Assembly (NCBI GenBank): GCA_005503335.1
Contig: SCMQ01000002.1
Coordinates: forward strand, 179,061-243,060
DNA length: 64,000 nucleotides
Source of the DNA: Comamonadaceae bacterium 2FH
Lineage (GTDB): Bacteria > Pseudomonadota > Gammaproteobacteria > Burkholderiales > Burkholderiaceae_C
Direction of reading: 5' to 3'
In this document: positions 15,420 through 24,288 of the stretch, piece after piece
Position numbering within the stretch: the first letter of the stretch is position 1
How the letters are laid out: each line of letters starts with the position of its first letter
Notes under the pieces: model-generated
Seen by the model: only the letters and a program-made list of their open reading frames with translations
Databases searched by the model: none
What the model was told of the DNA's origin: nothing
Translations under genes and position numbers: made by a program

Positions 15420-16889
15420 ATGAGCGTCCGTCCCATGGCCTCGGGCCTGCAGCGGCGCCTGATGCTGCTGCTGCTCCTGCCGCTGTGCCTGCTGTCCTTC
15501 GGCAGCGCCTGGTTCGACTACCAGCTGGCCGGCGACGCGGCGGCGCAGAAAGACCGCCAGCTGCTGCAGCTCATGCCCCTGCTCGGCGACTCGGTCGTGG
15601 CGCCGGGGCGCGACGGCGATGCGCCCCTGCTGCTGCTGGCGCCGCCGATCGAGGAATTCCTGCGCCTGCGCGTCGGCCTCACCGCCTTCGCGATCAGCGA
15701 CCTGCAGGGCCAGCTGCTGCACGGCGAGCCCTGGCTGGCGGGCATCGTGCCGGCCACGCGCGAGCCGGAATTCCATTCGCTAGAGGAGGGCGACGTGACC
15801 TACCGGCTGGCGGTGCAGCGCGTGCCCACCGCGGCCGGCGAGCTGGTGCTGGTGCTGGCCGACGGCTCCGACCCGCGCCTGGGCTGGGTGCGCTCGGTGC
15901 TGTGGCGCGTGGTGCTGCCCAACCTGGCCCTGATGCTCATGGTGGCGCTGGCCATGAAATGGGCCATAGACCGGGCCCTGCGCCCGCTGACCACCCTGGC
16001 CGAGGCGGTGGCGCACCGCTCGCCGCGCGACCTGGACCCGATCGACGAGCAATCCTCGCCGGCCGAGGTGCGGCCCCTGGTGCAGTCGCTCAACCGCCTG
16101 TTTGGCCTGGTCAATGCCCAGGCCGAGAGCCAGCGCCGCTTCGTCGCCGACGCGGCGCACCAGCTGCGCACACCTCTGGCCGGGCTGCAGGCCCAGGTCG
16201 AGGCCTGGGCCCAGGCGCTGAACGCCTCGGTGAGCCCGCCGCCCACGGGCGCGCGCTATGTCTCCAACAAGCCGCCCGAGCCGGCCCGGCAGGCGCAGGG
16301 CGAGATCAGGCTCAAGGCCGAGCAGCTCTACAAGCTGCGCAGCGCCACGCGCCGCACCTCGCAGCTGGCCAACCAGCTGCTGGCCCTGTCGCGCGCCGAC
16401 GCGCGCAACCTCGACGCCCAGGCCCTGCAGCGCGTGGACCTCAAGGCGCTGTGCGAGGACCTGCTGCAGGTGCACCTGGACGCCGCGACCGCGCGCCAGA
16501 TCGACCTGGGCCTGGAGACCGGGCCGGCCCACGCCATGGGCAACGAATGGCTGCTGCGCGAGCTGCTGGGCAACCTGGTCGACAACGCGGTGCGCTACAC
16601 GCCGGCCGGCGGCACGGTCACCCTCCGCTGCGGCATGGCCGAGGCCGAGGGCTCGCCAGACGGGCCGGCGCCTTACCTGGAAGTCGAGGACGACGGCCCG
16701 GGCGTGCCGCCGCCCGAGCGCTCCAAGGTGCTCGAGCGCTTCTACCGCCTGCCGGGCACCCAGGGAGAGGGCAGCGGCCTGGGCCTGGCCATCGCGAACG
16801 AGATCGCACGCGTGCACCACGGCCAGCTGCAGCTGCAGGGCGGTGCCGGCGGGCGCGGCCTGCGCGTGCGCCTGGTCTTCCCGGCTTGA
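15420..16889 (+). CDS. Sensor histidine kinase (TctE/QseC-like)
   Basis: A 489-residue membrane kinase: hydrophobic segment at about 11-30, a periplasmic sensor of ~140 residues (2CSK_N-like), a second membrane segment near 165-185, a HAMP-like linker, and a HisKA box AAHQLRTPLAG with His247. An extra Pro-rich loop (about 265-290) interrupts the dimerisation helices. The ATPase domain shows NLVDNAVRYTP, DDGPGVP and GSGLGLAI. It pairs with the response regulator upstream. Its ligand is not evident. Confidence 0.92.
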   Translation: MSVRPMASGLQRRLMLLLLLPLCLLSFGSAWFDYQLAGDAAAQKDRQLLQLMPLLGDSVVAPGRDGDAPLLLLAPPIEEFLRLRVGLTAFAISDLQGQLLHGEPWLAGIVPATREPEFHSLEEGDVTYRLAVQRVPTAAGELVLVLADGSDPRLGWVRSVLWRVVLPNLALMLMVALAMKWAIDRALRPLTTLAEAVAHRSPRDLDPIDEQSSPAEVRPLVQSLNRLFGLVNAQAESQRRFVADAAHQLRTPLAGLQAQVEAWAQALNASVSPPPTGARYVSNKPPEPARQAQGEIRLKAEQLYKLRSATRRTSQLANQLLALSRADARNLDAQALQRVDLKALCEDLLQVHLDAATARQIDLGLETGPAHAMGNEWLLRELLGNLVDNAVRYTPAGGTVTLRCGMAEAEGSPDGPAPYLEVEDDGPGVPPPERSKVLERFYRLPGTQGEGSGLGLAIANEIARVHHGQLQLQGGAGGRGLRVRLVFPA

Positions 16890-16892
16890 GCA

Positions 16893-16919
16893 CCCCCTCT
16901 CCCCAAAGGGGCGAGGGGG
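16893..16919. repeat. CCCTCTCCCC palindromic repeat, hairpin
   Basis: CCCCCTCTCCCC, loop AAA, GGGGCGAGGGGG directly after the kinase stop. Same family as the repeats at 15277, 17616, 18743 and 31788; it may also act as an intercistronic transcript barrier. Confidence 0.65.
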
Positions 16920-16966
16920 CAAATGCCGCTGTGCGAGAATCAATTCGACACATTTTGGTGGGCCCC

Positions 16967-17608
16967 ATGTCAGAAACCGAGACCCTGTCGTCCCCCGCGC
17001 CCGAGCTGCCGGACGCCGCCGCGCCGGCGCGCAAGCGCCCGCGTCCGGGCGAGCGCCGCGTGCAGATCCTGCAGGCCCTGGCCACCATGCTGGAGCAGCC
17101 GGGCGCCGAGCGCATCACCACGGCCGCGCTGGCCGCGCGGCTGGAGGTCAGCGAGGCCGCGCTGTACCGGCATTTCGCGAGTAAGGCCCAGATGTTCGAG
17201 GGGCTGATCGAATTCATCGAGCAGTCGGTGTTCGGCCTGGTCAACCAGATCGCCGAGCGCGAGCCCTCCGGGGCCGCGCAGGCGGCCCGGCTGATCGCCA
17301 TGCTGCTGCAGTTCGGCGAGAAGAATCCCGGCATGGCGCGCGTCATGGTCGGCGATGCCCTGGTGTTCGAGAACGAGCGCCTGCAGCAGCGCATGAACCA
17401 GTTCTTCGACAAGATCGAGGCGGCGCTGCGCCAGGCCCTGCGCCAGGCGGCCGACGCCGGCGGCTCGGCCACGCCCAGCGTGGACGCCCAGGTGCAGGCC
17501 TCGCTGCTCACGGCCTTCGCCGTGGGGCGCCTGCAGCGCTTTGCGCGCTCGGGCTTCAGGCGCCTGCCCACCGAGCACCTGGACGAGAGCCTGGCGCGCA
17601 TGCTCTGA
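16967..17608 (+). CDS. slmA: Nucleoid occlusion factor SlmA (TetR family)
   Basis: A 213-residue TetR-fold protein. The HTH reads ITTAALAARLEVSEAALYRHF, with FASKAQMFEGLIEFIEQSVF following, the pattern of SlmA. SlmA binds nucleoid DNA sites and blocks FtsZ ring assembly over the chromosome. Length is slightly above E. coli SlmA owing to a Pro/Ala-rich N-terminal tail of ~25 residues. An in-frame upstream extension has no suitable start. It is separated from the kinase gene by a palindromic repeat. Confidence 0.9.
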   Translation: MSETETLSSPAPELPDAAAPARKRPRPGERRVQILQALATMLEQPGAERITTAALAARLEVSEAALYRHFASKAQMFEGLIEFIEQSVFGLVNQIAEREPSGAAQAARLIAMLLQFGEKNPGMARVMVGDALVFENERLQQRMNQFFDKIEAALRQALRQAADAGGSATPSVDAQVQASLLTAFAVGRLQRFARSGFRRLPTEHLDESLARML

Positions 17609-17615
17609 CTGACCT

Positions 17616-17650
17616 CCCTCTCCCTCTGGGAGAGGGTCGGGGTGAGGGCT
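17616..17650. repeat. CCCTCTCCCTCTGGGAGAGGG palindrome
   Basis: A 21-bp palindrome at 17616-17636 followed by GGGGTGAGGG, between the convergent slmA and Ldh-family genes. Member of the same dispersed family; it could also terminate transcription. Confidence 0.65.
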
Positions 17651-17657
17651 GGCAGGC

Positions 17658-18713
17658 TTACCGTCCGAGTTTGACCTTGGCTCCCGCCGCCTCGATCTCG
17701 GCCCAGGTCTGGTCGTCGATCACGATGCCATCGCGCTCACGCTGCGCGCGCGCCTCGCGCTCGGGCTCGCCGGCCACGCGCACGCGGTCCGTGCCCGGGG
17801 CGGCAGGGCCCTGCTGCAGCCAGTCGACGAAGGCCCGCGCTTCCTGCTCGAAGGCGGCCTGCGTGCCGAGTTTGACGGGGTCGATCACGATGCTCAGCAT
17901 GCCGTTGATCACGGCCCTGGCCGCGTCGGGCGCGCGGTGCCAGGTGCCGCCGCCGGTCAGCGCGCCGCCCAGCAGCTCGCAGGCCACGGCCAGGCCGTAG
18001 CCCTTGTGCTCGCCGAAGGGCATCAGCGCGCCGAACAGGCCGCCGGCCTGGGGCACCACCACCACGCCGGGGTCGGTGGTGGGTTGGCCTTGCGCGTCGA
18101 TCAGGTAGCCGGGCTCGGCGTGCCGGCCCTCGTTGTGCGCCACGCGCATCTTGCCCTGGGCCACGCGGCTGGTCGCGAAATCCAAAATAAAGGGCGCGCG
18201 GCCCTGGATGGGCACGCCTATGCAGCAGGGGTTGGTGCCGTAGCGCCCGTCGGCGCCGCCCCAGGGCGCGACCACGGGGCGCGACAGCACGTTGACGAAA
18301 TGGATGGACACCAGGCCCTGGGCCACGGCCATCTCGGCGAAATGGCCGATGCGGCCCAGATGGTGGGCATTGCCCAGGGCCAGGATGCAGCTGCCCTGCG
18401 CCTTGGCGCGCTGCATCGCCAGCTGCATGGCCTGCTCGCCGACCACCTGGCCGTAGCCGCGCTGGCCGTCCAGCGTGAGCAGGCTGCCGGCGTCGAGCAG
18501 CACCTTGGCCGCGGCGTTGGGCTGGAGGCCGCCTTCGAGCACCGCGTCCACGTAGCGCGGCACCATGCCCACGCCGTGCGAGTCGTGGCCGCTGAGGTTG
18601 GCCAGCACCAGGTTGTCGGCCACGCAGCGGGCCTCGGTTTCGGTGCTGCCGGCGGCCGTGAGGATGGACGCCACGCGGGCGCGCAGTTCGGAAGCGGAGA
18701 GTGTGATGGACAT
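17658..18713 (-). CDS. Ldh-family (malate/L-lactate-type) NAD(P)-dependent dehydrogenase
   Basis: A 351-residue member of the Ldh_2 family (YjmC, ureidoglycolate and sulfolactate dehydrogenases). The N-terminal SGHDSHGVGMVPRY carries the catalytic His47; AHHLGRIGHFAE and GTNPCCIGVP are typical cofactor-site segments. These enzymes interconvert 2-hydroxy and 2-keto acids. It is on the same strand as, and after, the UxaA-type dehydratase and TRAP genes, separated by an inverted pair of palindromic repeats. The exact substrate is unknown; a sugar-acid or short hydroxy acid is likely from context. Confidence 0.85.
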   Translation of the reverse strand: MSITLSASELRARVASILTAAGSTETEARCVADNLVLANLSGHDSHGVGMVPRYVDAVLEGGLQPNAAAKVLLDAGSLLTLDGQRGYGQVVGEQAMQLAMQRAKAQGSCILALGNAHHLGRIGHFAEMAVAQGLVSIHFVNVLSRPVVAPWGGADGRYGTNPCCIGVPIQGRAPFILDFATSRVAQGKMRVAHNEGRHAEPGYLIDAQGQPTTDPGVVVVPQAGGLFGALMPFGEHKGYGLAVACELLGGALTGGGTWHRAPDAARAVINGMLSIVIDPVKLGTQAAFEQEARAFVDWLQQGPAAPGTDRVRVAGEPEREARAQRERDGIVIDDQTWAEIEAAGAKVKLGR

Positions 18714-18742
18714 GTGTGTGCTCAGTGGTGAGGGGGGTCTTT

Positions 18743-18827
18743 CCCTCTCCCTCTGGGAGAGGGGAGGGTGAGGGCATGTCGGCGCGCAGAGCCCTCACCC
18801 CCGCCCTCTCCCAGAGGGAGAGGGAGT
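18743..18827. repeat. Inverted pair of CCCTCTCCC palindromes
   Basis: Two copies (18743-18763 and 18804-18824) in opposite orientation, each followed or preceded by GGGTGAGGG/CCCTCACCC, so the whole block can fold into a large cruciform between the Ldh-family and UxaA-family genes. Confidence 0.7.
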
Positions 18828-18837
18828 GAGGAGAGGG

Positions 18838-20364
18838 CTACATCACGGCGCCGACCTGCCAGGGCACGAACTCGTTCTGCCCGTAGCCATGCTGCTCGCT
18901 CTTGGTCGGCTGGCCCGAGGCCGCGGCCAGCATCGTCTCGAAGATGCGCTGGCCCATCTCGGCGATCGAGGCCTTGCCGTCGACGATCTCGCCGCAGTTG
19001 ATGTCCATGTCCTCCTCCTGGCGCTGCCACAGCGCCGAGTTGGTCGCCAGCTTGAGGCTGGGCGAGGGCGCGCAACCGTAGGCGCTGCCGCGCCCGGTGG
19101 TGAAGCAGATCAGGTTGGCGCCGCCGGCCACCTGGCCGGTGGCGCTGACCGGGTCGTAGCCCGGCGTGTCCATGTAGACGAAGCCGTGCGCCGCGACGGG
19201 CTCGGCGTACTCGTAGACCGCCTGCAGGTTGCTGGTGCCGCCCTTGGCCACCGCGCCCAGCGATTTCTCCAGGATGGTGGTCAGGCCGCCGGCCTTGTTG
19301 CCGGGCGAGGGGTTGTTGTTCATCTCGCCTTCGTTGACCGCGGTGTAATGCTCCCACCACTTGATGCGCGAGATCAGCTTCTCGGCCACCTCGGGGCGCA
19401 CGGCGCGCCGCGTGAGCAGGTGCTCGGCGCCGTAGATCTCGGGCGTCTCGCTGAGGATGGCGGTGCCGCCATGCGCGACCAGCAGGTCCACCGCGGCGCC
19501 CAGGGCCGGGTTGGCGCTGATGCCCGAATAGCCGTCCGAGCCGCCGCATTGCAGGCCCACGGTCAGGTGGGCGGCGCTGCAGGGCTCGCGCCTCACGTCG
19601 TTGGCGCGCGGCAGCATGGCCTCGACCAGGGCAATGCCCTTGGCCACGGTCTGGCGCGTGCCGCCGCTGTCCTGGATGTTGAAGACCTTGAGCGTGTCGC
19701 CTTCGCGCAGGCTGCTGTGCGCCAGCCAGGCGTTGATCTGGTTGCCCTCGCAGCCCAGGCCCACCACCAGCACGCCCCAGAAGTTGGCGTGCGTGGCGTA
19801 GCCGGCCAGGGTGCGCTCGAGCAGCTGCAGGCCCAGGCCCCCGGTGTCCATGCCGCAGCCCGTGCCGTGCGTCAGCGCGACCACGCCGTCGATGTTGGGA
19901 AAGGCCGCCAGCGCGGCCGGGTTGGTCTGGCGCGAGAAATGGTCGGCGATGGCGCGCGCGGCGGTGGCCGAGCAGTTCACGCTGGACAGGATGCCGATGT
20001 AGTTGCGCGTGGCCACGCGGCCGTCGGCGCGCTTGATGCCCATGAACTGGGCCTCGCGCCGCGCCGGCTCGGGCTTGACGTCGGCGCCGACCGCGTAGTC
20101 GCGCGCAAAGTCGCCCTTGTCGGGGCCCATGTCGAGGTTGTGCGTGTGCACATGCTCGCCCGGCGCGATGGCCTGGCTGGCGAAGCCGATGATCTGGTTG
20201 TAGCGGCGCACCGGCTCGCCGGCGGCGATGGCGCGCGTGGCGATCTTGTGGCCGGGCGGCACCAGGCCGCGCACGGTGACTGCCTCGACGCGGGCGCCGC
20301 CCAGCAGCTGGGCGCGCGCGATCACCACGTCGTCGGCGGGATGGAGTCGGATGTAGGGGGTCAT
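18838..20364 (-). CDS. UxaA/GarD-family sugar-acid dehydratase
   Basis: A 508-residue protein of the altronate/galactarate dehydratase family. The N-terminal ~100 residues form a SAF-like domain; the main domain has GTGCGMDTGGLG, VGLGCEGNQI and, near the C-terminus, GRGSAYGCAPSPSLKLATN and DMDINCGEI, the conserved cysteine-rich signature. The enzymes dehydrate aldonic or aldaric acids to 2-keto-3-deoxy acids. Both domains are in one chain, unlike split SuyAB-type sulfo-lyases. It lies 15 bp after dctM, so the imported acid is probably its substrate. Altronate, galactarate, fuconate and similar acids are all candidates. Confidence 0.88.
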   Translation of the reverse strand: MTPYIRLHPADDVVIARAQLLGGARVEAVTVRGLVPPGHKIATRAIAAGEPVRRYNQIIGFASQAIAPGEHVHTHNLDMGPDKGDFARDYAVGADVKPEPARREAQFMGIKRADGRVATRNYIGILSSVNCSATAARAIADHFSRQTNPAALAAFPNIDGVVALTHGTGCGMDTGGLGLQLLERTLAGYATHANFWGVLVVGLGCEGNQINAWLAHSSLREGDTLKVFNIQDSGGTRQTVAKGIALVEAMLPRANDVRREPCSAAHLTVGLQCGGSDGYSGISANPALGAAVDLLVAHGGTAILSETPEIYGAEHLLTRRAVRPEVAEKLISRIKWWEHYTAVNEGEMNNNPSPGNKAGGLTTILEKSLGAVAKGGTSNLQAVYEYAEPVAAHGFVYMDTPGYDPVSATGQVAGGANLICFTTGRGSAYGCAPSPSLKLATNSALWQRQEEDMDINCGEIVDGKASIAEMGQRIFETMLAAASGQPTKSEQHGYGQNEFVPWQVGAVM

Positions 20365-20379
20365 GACGGTCTGGTCGGG

Positions 20380-21774
20380 TCAATAGAACATCTTGGGCAG
20401 CCAGAGCACCAGCTTGGGGAAGTAGGTGATCACGATCAGGCTGCCCAGCAGCGGGAACAGCCAGGGCAGGATGGCCATGGTCGTGCGCTCCACCGAGAGC
20501 TTGGCCACGCGCGCCAGCACGAACAGCACCATGCCCATGGGCGGATGCAGCAGGCCGATCATGAGGTTGAGCACCATGACCAGGCCGAAGTGCACCAGGT
20601 CTATGCCCAGCTGCTGGCAGATCGGCACCAGGATGGGCACGAGGATGGTGATCGCGGCCGTGGGTTCGAGGAAGCAGCCGACGAACAGCATCAGCAGGTT
20701 GGCCAGCAGCAGGAACACCCAGGGCTCCTTGGTGAAGCCCAGCACCCACTCGCTGATCGCGGTGGTCACTCCGGTGGCGGTGAGCATCCAGCCGAAGATG
20801 CTGGCCGCCGCCACGATGAACAGCACGGTGGAGGTGGTCTCCACCGTGTCCAGGCAGACCTTGACGAAGGTCTTGAAGTTCAGCGTGCGGTACCAGGCGA
20901 AGCCCAGCACCATGGCCCAGAGGCAGGCCGCGATCGCGCCCTCGGTGGGCGTGAAGATGCCGGTGGTCATGCCGCCGATCAGCAGCACCGGCGTCATGAT
21001 GGGCAGCACGGCCTGGAAGCTGAAGAGCTTGTCGAGCGCGAACAGCAGGGCCAGGCCGGCCAGCACCGTGGGCTGGGCCGGCAGGCCGAGCTTGGTCACC
21101 AGCGCCCACAGCGCGAGCGGCCAGCCGAGAACCACCACGGTCTCGCCCAGGGCCTTGAGCACGCGCGGCCACTGGAAGCGGATATCGGCGCCCCAGCCGT
21201 TCCTGTGCGCGAAATACGCCACCGTGAGCATCATCAGCGCGGCCAGCAGCACGCCCGGCAGGATGCCGGCGAGGAACAGGGCGCCCACGCTGACGTTGGC
21301 CATCATGCCGTAGATCACGAAGGGCAGGCTGGGCGGGATGATGGGGCCCAGCGTGGCCGAGGCGGCCGTCACGCCGACCGCGAACTCGGTGCCGTAGCCA
21401 TGGTCCTTCATGGCCTTGATCTCGATGGTGCCCAGCCCCGCGGCGTCGGCGATGGCCGTGCCGCTCATGCCGGCGAACACCACCGAGCCGACCACGTTGA
21501 CATGGCCCAGGCCGCCCTTGAGCCAGCCCACCAGGGCCAGGGCGTAGTTGTAGATGCGGTTGGTGATGCCGGCGTTGTTCATCAGGTTGCCGGCCAGGAT
21601 GAAGAAGGGCACGGCCAGCAGCGGGAAGCTGTCTATGCCACTGATCATGCGGTGGATCACGACGAAGGAGGGCAGGTTGCCGCTCCACAGGATGTAGAGC
21701 AGCGCCGAGCCGGCCATGGCGATGGCCACCGGGATGCCGCCGCCCATGAGCAGCAGGAAAATGATTTTGAGCAT
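20380..21774 (-). CDS. dctM: TRAP transporter large permease, DctM
   Basis: A 464-residue, roughly 12-segment TRAP large membrane subunit. Typical elements include the N-terminal run of hydrophobic segments, FAGMSGTAIADAAGLG, ASATLGPIIPPSLPFVIYG and HPPMGMVLFV. It couples solute uptake to an ion gradient together with DctQ and the binding protein DctP encoded upstream. About 60 bp, including a strong GC hairpin, separate it from dctQ. Confidence 0.93.
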   Translation of the reverse strand: MLKIIFLLLMGGGIPVAIAMAGSALLYILWSGNLPSFVVIHRMISGIDSFPLLAVPFFILAGNLMNNAGITNRIYNYALALVGWLKGGLGHVNVVGSVVFAGMSGTAIADAAGLGTIEIKAMKDHGYGTEFAVGVTAASATLGPIIPPSLPFVIYGMMANVSVGALFLAGILPGVLLAALMMLTVAYFAHRNGWGADIRFQWPRVLKALGETVVVLGWPLALWALVTKLGLPAQPTVLAGLALLFALDKLFSFQAVLPIMTPVLLIGGMTTGIFTPTEGAIAACLWAMVLGFAWYRTLNFKTFVKVCLDTVETTSTVLFIVAAASIFGWMLTATGVTTAISEWVLGFTKEPWVFLLLANLLMLFVGCFLEPTAAITILVPILVPICQQLGIDLVHFGLVMVLNLMIGLLHPPMGMVLFVLARVAKLSVERTTMAILPWLFPLLGSLIVITYFPKLVLWLPKMFY

Positions 21775-21799
21775 GGCCTTGGGATGGGTTCAGTAGAGG

Positions 21800-21820
21800 G
21801 CCCCCGGCCGGGCCGGGGGC
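21800..21820. other. GC-rich stem-loop between dctQ and dctM
   Basis: GCCCCCGG, loop CCGGG, CCGGGGGC. Lacks a T-run, so it is more likely an mRNA-stability or partial-attenuation structure than a terminator. Confidence 0.5.
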
Positions 21821-21838
21821 GCTGGGGAGGGCGGGCGC

Positions 21839-22408
21839 TCAGCGGTCCTCGATCGCGCTCTCGGGCCGCTCGAGTACGCTGTAGCCGCGCCGGCGGTGGG
21901 TGCGCGCCACCTGGATGGCGCGCCAGGTCATGACCGCGAAGCCGAGCAGGCAGACCGCGTAGACGACGTTCATGGGCAGGTCGATCAGCGTCATGCGCGA
22001 GTTGCTGCCCAGCTTGTTCATCATCAGCAGCGTGAGCAGCACGGTGGCAGCGAAGAACAGCACGCGCAGCCAGTCCACCGCGGCGGCCATGCGGCGCGCC
22101 ATCGCAGGGGCCATGAAGCGGTAGAAGAAGTCGACCTGGATGTGGTTGTTCTTGGCCACGCCGATGGCGGCGCCGATGAAGACCACGCCGATCAGCAGGT
22201 AGCGCGCGATCTCCTCGGTCCAGGCGGCCGAGTCGTTGAGCACGTAGCGCGTGAAGAACTGGTAGAACACCGTGGCCCCGAGCAGCCAGAACAGGCCCAG
22301 GGCCGCCCAGGCCTCCGGCGTGGTGCCCGACAGGTCCACGGCATCGTCCTCGGTGTGGAACTCGCCGTCTTCGCCCATCACCTGGGGCAGCGCGTCAAGG
22401 TCTTGCAT
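21839..22408 (-). CDS. dctQ: TRAP transporter small permease, DctQ
   Basis: A 189-residue small TRAP subunit with four hydrophobic segments; FYQFFTRYVLNDSAAWTEEIARYLLIG is the recognisable core (TRYVLNDSAAWTEEIARYLL). The N-terminal ~35 residues are acidic and probably cytoplasmic. It is 12 bp downstream of dctP. Confidence 0.9.
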   Translation of the reverse strand: MQDLDALPQVMGEDGEFHTEDDAVDLSGTTPEAWAALGLFWLLGATVFYQFFTRYVLNDSAAWTEEIARYLLIGVVFIGAAIGVAKNNHIQVDFFYRFMAPAMARRMAAAVDWLRVLFFAATVLLTLLMMNKLGSNSRMTLIDLPMNVVYAVCLLGFAVMTWRAIQVARTHRRRGYSVLERPESAIEDR

Positions 22409-22420
22409 GGCTTTGCCGGC

Positions 22421-23404
22421 TTACTTGATGGCGACGATGCGGTCGTAGTCGGCCTGGCGGTAGCCATGGTCGGTCGGCCGGGTGGCCTTGAGCACGGCCT
22501 CGCGGAAGGCGCTCTTGTCCACAGTCAGCACGTTGTTGCCCTTCTTCTTGAACTCCTCGGCCAGGCGGACCTCGGCGGCGGCGATCTCGCGGCTGGCCTT
22601 CTCGGCGGCTTCCTGTGTGACCTCGGCGAAGATCTTCTTCTCGGCGTCGCTGAGCTTGCCCCACAGCGGGCCGCCGACCACGGTCAGCAGCGAGTCGACG
22701 ATGTGGCCGGTCAGCGAGATGTTCTTCTGCACCTCGAAGAACTTCTTGGCCTCGATGGTGGGCAGCGGGTTCTCCTGCGCGTCCACGGTGCCGTTCTGCA
22801 GCGCCAGGTAGACCTCGGCGAAGGCGATCGGCGTGGCGTTGGCGCCCAGGGCCTTGGGGAAGGCCAGGTAGGCGGGGGCGTCGGGCACGCGGATCTTCAG
22901 GCCCTTCATGTCCTCGGGCTTCTGCACCGCCTTGTTCGAGGTGACGTGGCGCGCACCGTAGTAGGTGAGGGCGGTGATGTGGTTGCCGGTCTTGTCGTCG
23001 TAGCCCTTGGCCAGCTCGCGGAACACCTCGCTCCTGGCGTACTTGAGCTGGTGCTCGGCGTCGCGGAAGATGAACGGAAAGTAGGACACGGCCAGCGGCG
23101 GGTAGCTGCGCGCGGCGAAGCTGGCGCCGGTGAGGATGATGTCCACCGTGCCCAGGGTCAGGCCCTGGTTGATGTCGGACTCCTTGCCCAGCGAGGAGGC
23201 GGGGAACACCTGGACCTCGTACTTGCCGTTGGTGCGCTTCTTGATCTCCTCGCCGGCCCAGACCGACCACTTGTGATAGGGCTCGGAGGTCTCGTAGGCA
23301 TGGGCCCACTTGAGTTTGTTCTGCGCCTGGGCCAGGGCCGGCAGGCCGGCGCCGGCCAGCAGGGCGCACAGCGCCAGGGTCTTGAGGGTGGTTCGCTTGC
23401 TCAT
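22421..23404 (-). CDS. dctP: TRAP transporter periplasmic binding protein, DctP
   Basis: A 327-residue solute-binding protein with a signal peptide ([19 protein letters not shown]), and family features KIRVPDAPAYLAFPKALGANATPI and EVYLALQNGTVDAQENPL (IRVPDAPAYLAF, LQNGTVDAQENPL). The conserved Arg in KIRVP normally contacts the ligand carboxylate, so the substrate is an organic acid. First gene of the uptake operon after the FadR-type regulator. Confidence 0.93.
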   Translation of the reverse strand: MSKRTTLKTLALCALLAGAGLPALAQAQNKLKWAHAYETSEPYHKWSVWAGEEIKKRTNGKYEVQVFPASSLGKESDINQGLTLGTVDIILTGASFAARSYPPLAVSYFPFIFRDAEHQLKYARSEVFRELAKGYDDKTGNHITALTYYGARHVTSNKAVQKPEDMKGLKIRVPDAPAYLAFPKALGANATPIAFAEVYLALQNGTVDAQENPLPTIEAKKFFEVQKNISLTGHIVDSLLTVVGGPLWGKLSDAEKKIFAEVTQEAAEKASREIAAAEVRLAEEFKKKGNNVLTVDKSAFREAVLKATRPTDHGYRQADYDRIVAIK

Positions 23405-23452
23405 GGTGTCTCCTCGGTGGGGTGGTTCAGGGTTGGAAGCCGGAATGCGGTG

Positions 23453-24166
23453 TCAGGAGCGGCGCGCGCGGCGCCAGCTCACGTTGTAGCGGTCGTGCGC
23501 GTGCTTGAGGTGGGCCTGCATGGCCTCGCGCGCGGCGCCGGGGTCGTGCGCGCGTATCGCCTCGAGCACGGCCTGGTGTTCGGCGAGGGCCGCGTTCCAC
23601 GAGGCCGCGTCCTCGAAATAGTCGCCCAGGCGCTCGAACAGCGGGGCATGGCGCGCCTCCCAGTAGCGCTGCACGGTGTCGCGCAGCACCTCGTTGCCGC
23701 AGGCCTGGGCCACGGCGTTGTGGAAGGCCTCGTCGCCGGCGCGCGGCGCGGCGCCGTCCTCGGCTTGGTCGCGCATCTGCTGCAGCGCGCTGTCGATCGC
23801 GAGTATCTGGGCCTTGCGCGCGTGGCGCGCGGCCAGGGCCGCGACCTCGCCCTCGACCAGCTCGCGCGCGCGCATCAGCTCCAGCGGCCCCCATTCGGTG
23901 GGGTCGTGCGGCGCGGCGGGCGGCTTGCGCGCGCCGGGCTGCAGCACGTAGATGCCCGAGCCGGTGCGCACCTCGATCATGCCCTCGACCTCCAGCGCGA
24001 TCAGCGCCTCGCGCACCGAGGGGCGGCTCACGCCGAGCTGCTTGGCCAGGTCGCGCTCGGCCGGCAGCCGCGAGCCGGGGGCGAACTCGCCCGAGACGAT
24101 CAGGGCGCGCAGCTGGGCGGCGATCTGCTGGTACAGGCGTTGGGGCTCTAGGGACTGGATCGGCAC
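23453..24166 (-). CDS. FadR-subfamily GntR regulator (FCD domain)
   Basis: A 237-residue regulator: GntR winged helix (GSRLPAERDLAKQLGVSRPSVREAL, of which LAKQLGVSRPSVREAL is the recognition region) and an all-helical FCD ligand-binding domain with metal-type residues (DEAFHNAVAQACGN). Such regulators usually respond to a sugar acid or its breakdown product. It is transcribed just before the TRAP-dehydratase genes and diverges from the SDR-SDR-FAH operon, so it most likely controls both through the operator-like sequences between them. Confidence 0.9.
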   Translation of the reverse strand: MPIQSLEPQRLYQQIAAQLRALIVSGEFAPGSRLPAERDLAKQLGVSRPSVREALIALEVEGMIEVRTGSGIYVLQPGARKPPAAPHDPTEWGPLELMRARELVEGEVAALAARHARKAQILAIDSALQQMRDQAEDGAAPRAGDEAFHNAVAQACGNEVLRDTVQRYWEARHAPLFERLGDYFEDAASWNAALAEHQAVLEAIRAHDPGAAREAMQAHLKHAHDRYNVSWRRARRS

Positions 24167-24194
24167 GTCAAAGAGGTTTGCGTTTAAGGGTTAG

Positions 24195-24272
24195 CCACGA
24201 GTGGTCAAGTGGTAAGGCCAATTCATAATCCCATGAAACGCCCACTGCCTTCATCCGGCAAAACCCTTACCA
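24195..24272. promoter_or_regulatory. Operator-like inverted repeats in the divergent regulator/SDR gap
   Basis: CCAC-GA-GTGG at 24195-24204, TGGTAAGG at 24210-24217 and its exact inverse CCTTACCA at 24265-24272. TGG-N-CCA type palindromes are usual targets of FadR-type regulators. A CATAAT at about 24225-24230 could be a -10 element for the rightward operon. Confidence 0.5.
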
Positions 24273-24288
24273 AGGAGAACCGTTCGTC

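Noticed and set aside
18838..20364. Reading the UxaA/Ldh/TRAP genes as sulfolactate degradation (SuyAB, ComC)
   Set aside because: SuyA and SuyB are usually separate proteins, whereas this is a single chain, and the linked SDR and FAH genes fit sugar-acid breakdown better; not fully excluded.
18826..21933. Very long open frame on the plus strand opposite the UxaA and DctM genes
   Set aside because: His/Gly/Ala/Gln-rich sequence without domains, mirror of the strongly supported genes on the minus strand; a GC-driven shadow.
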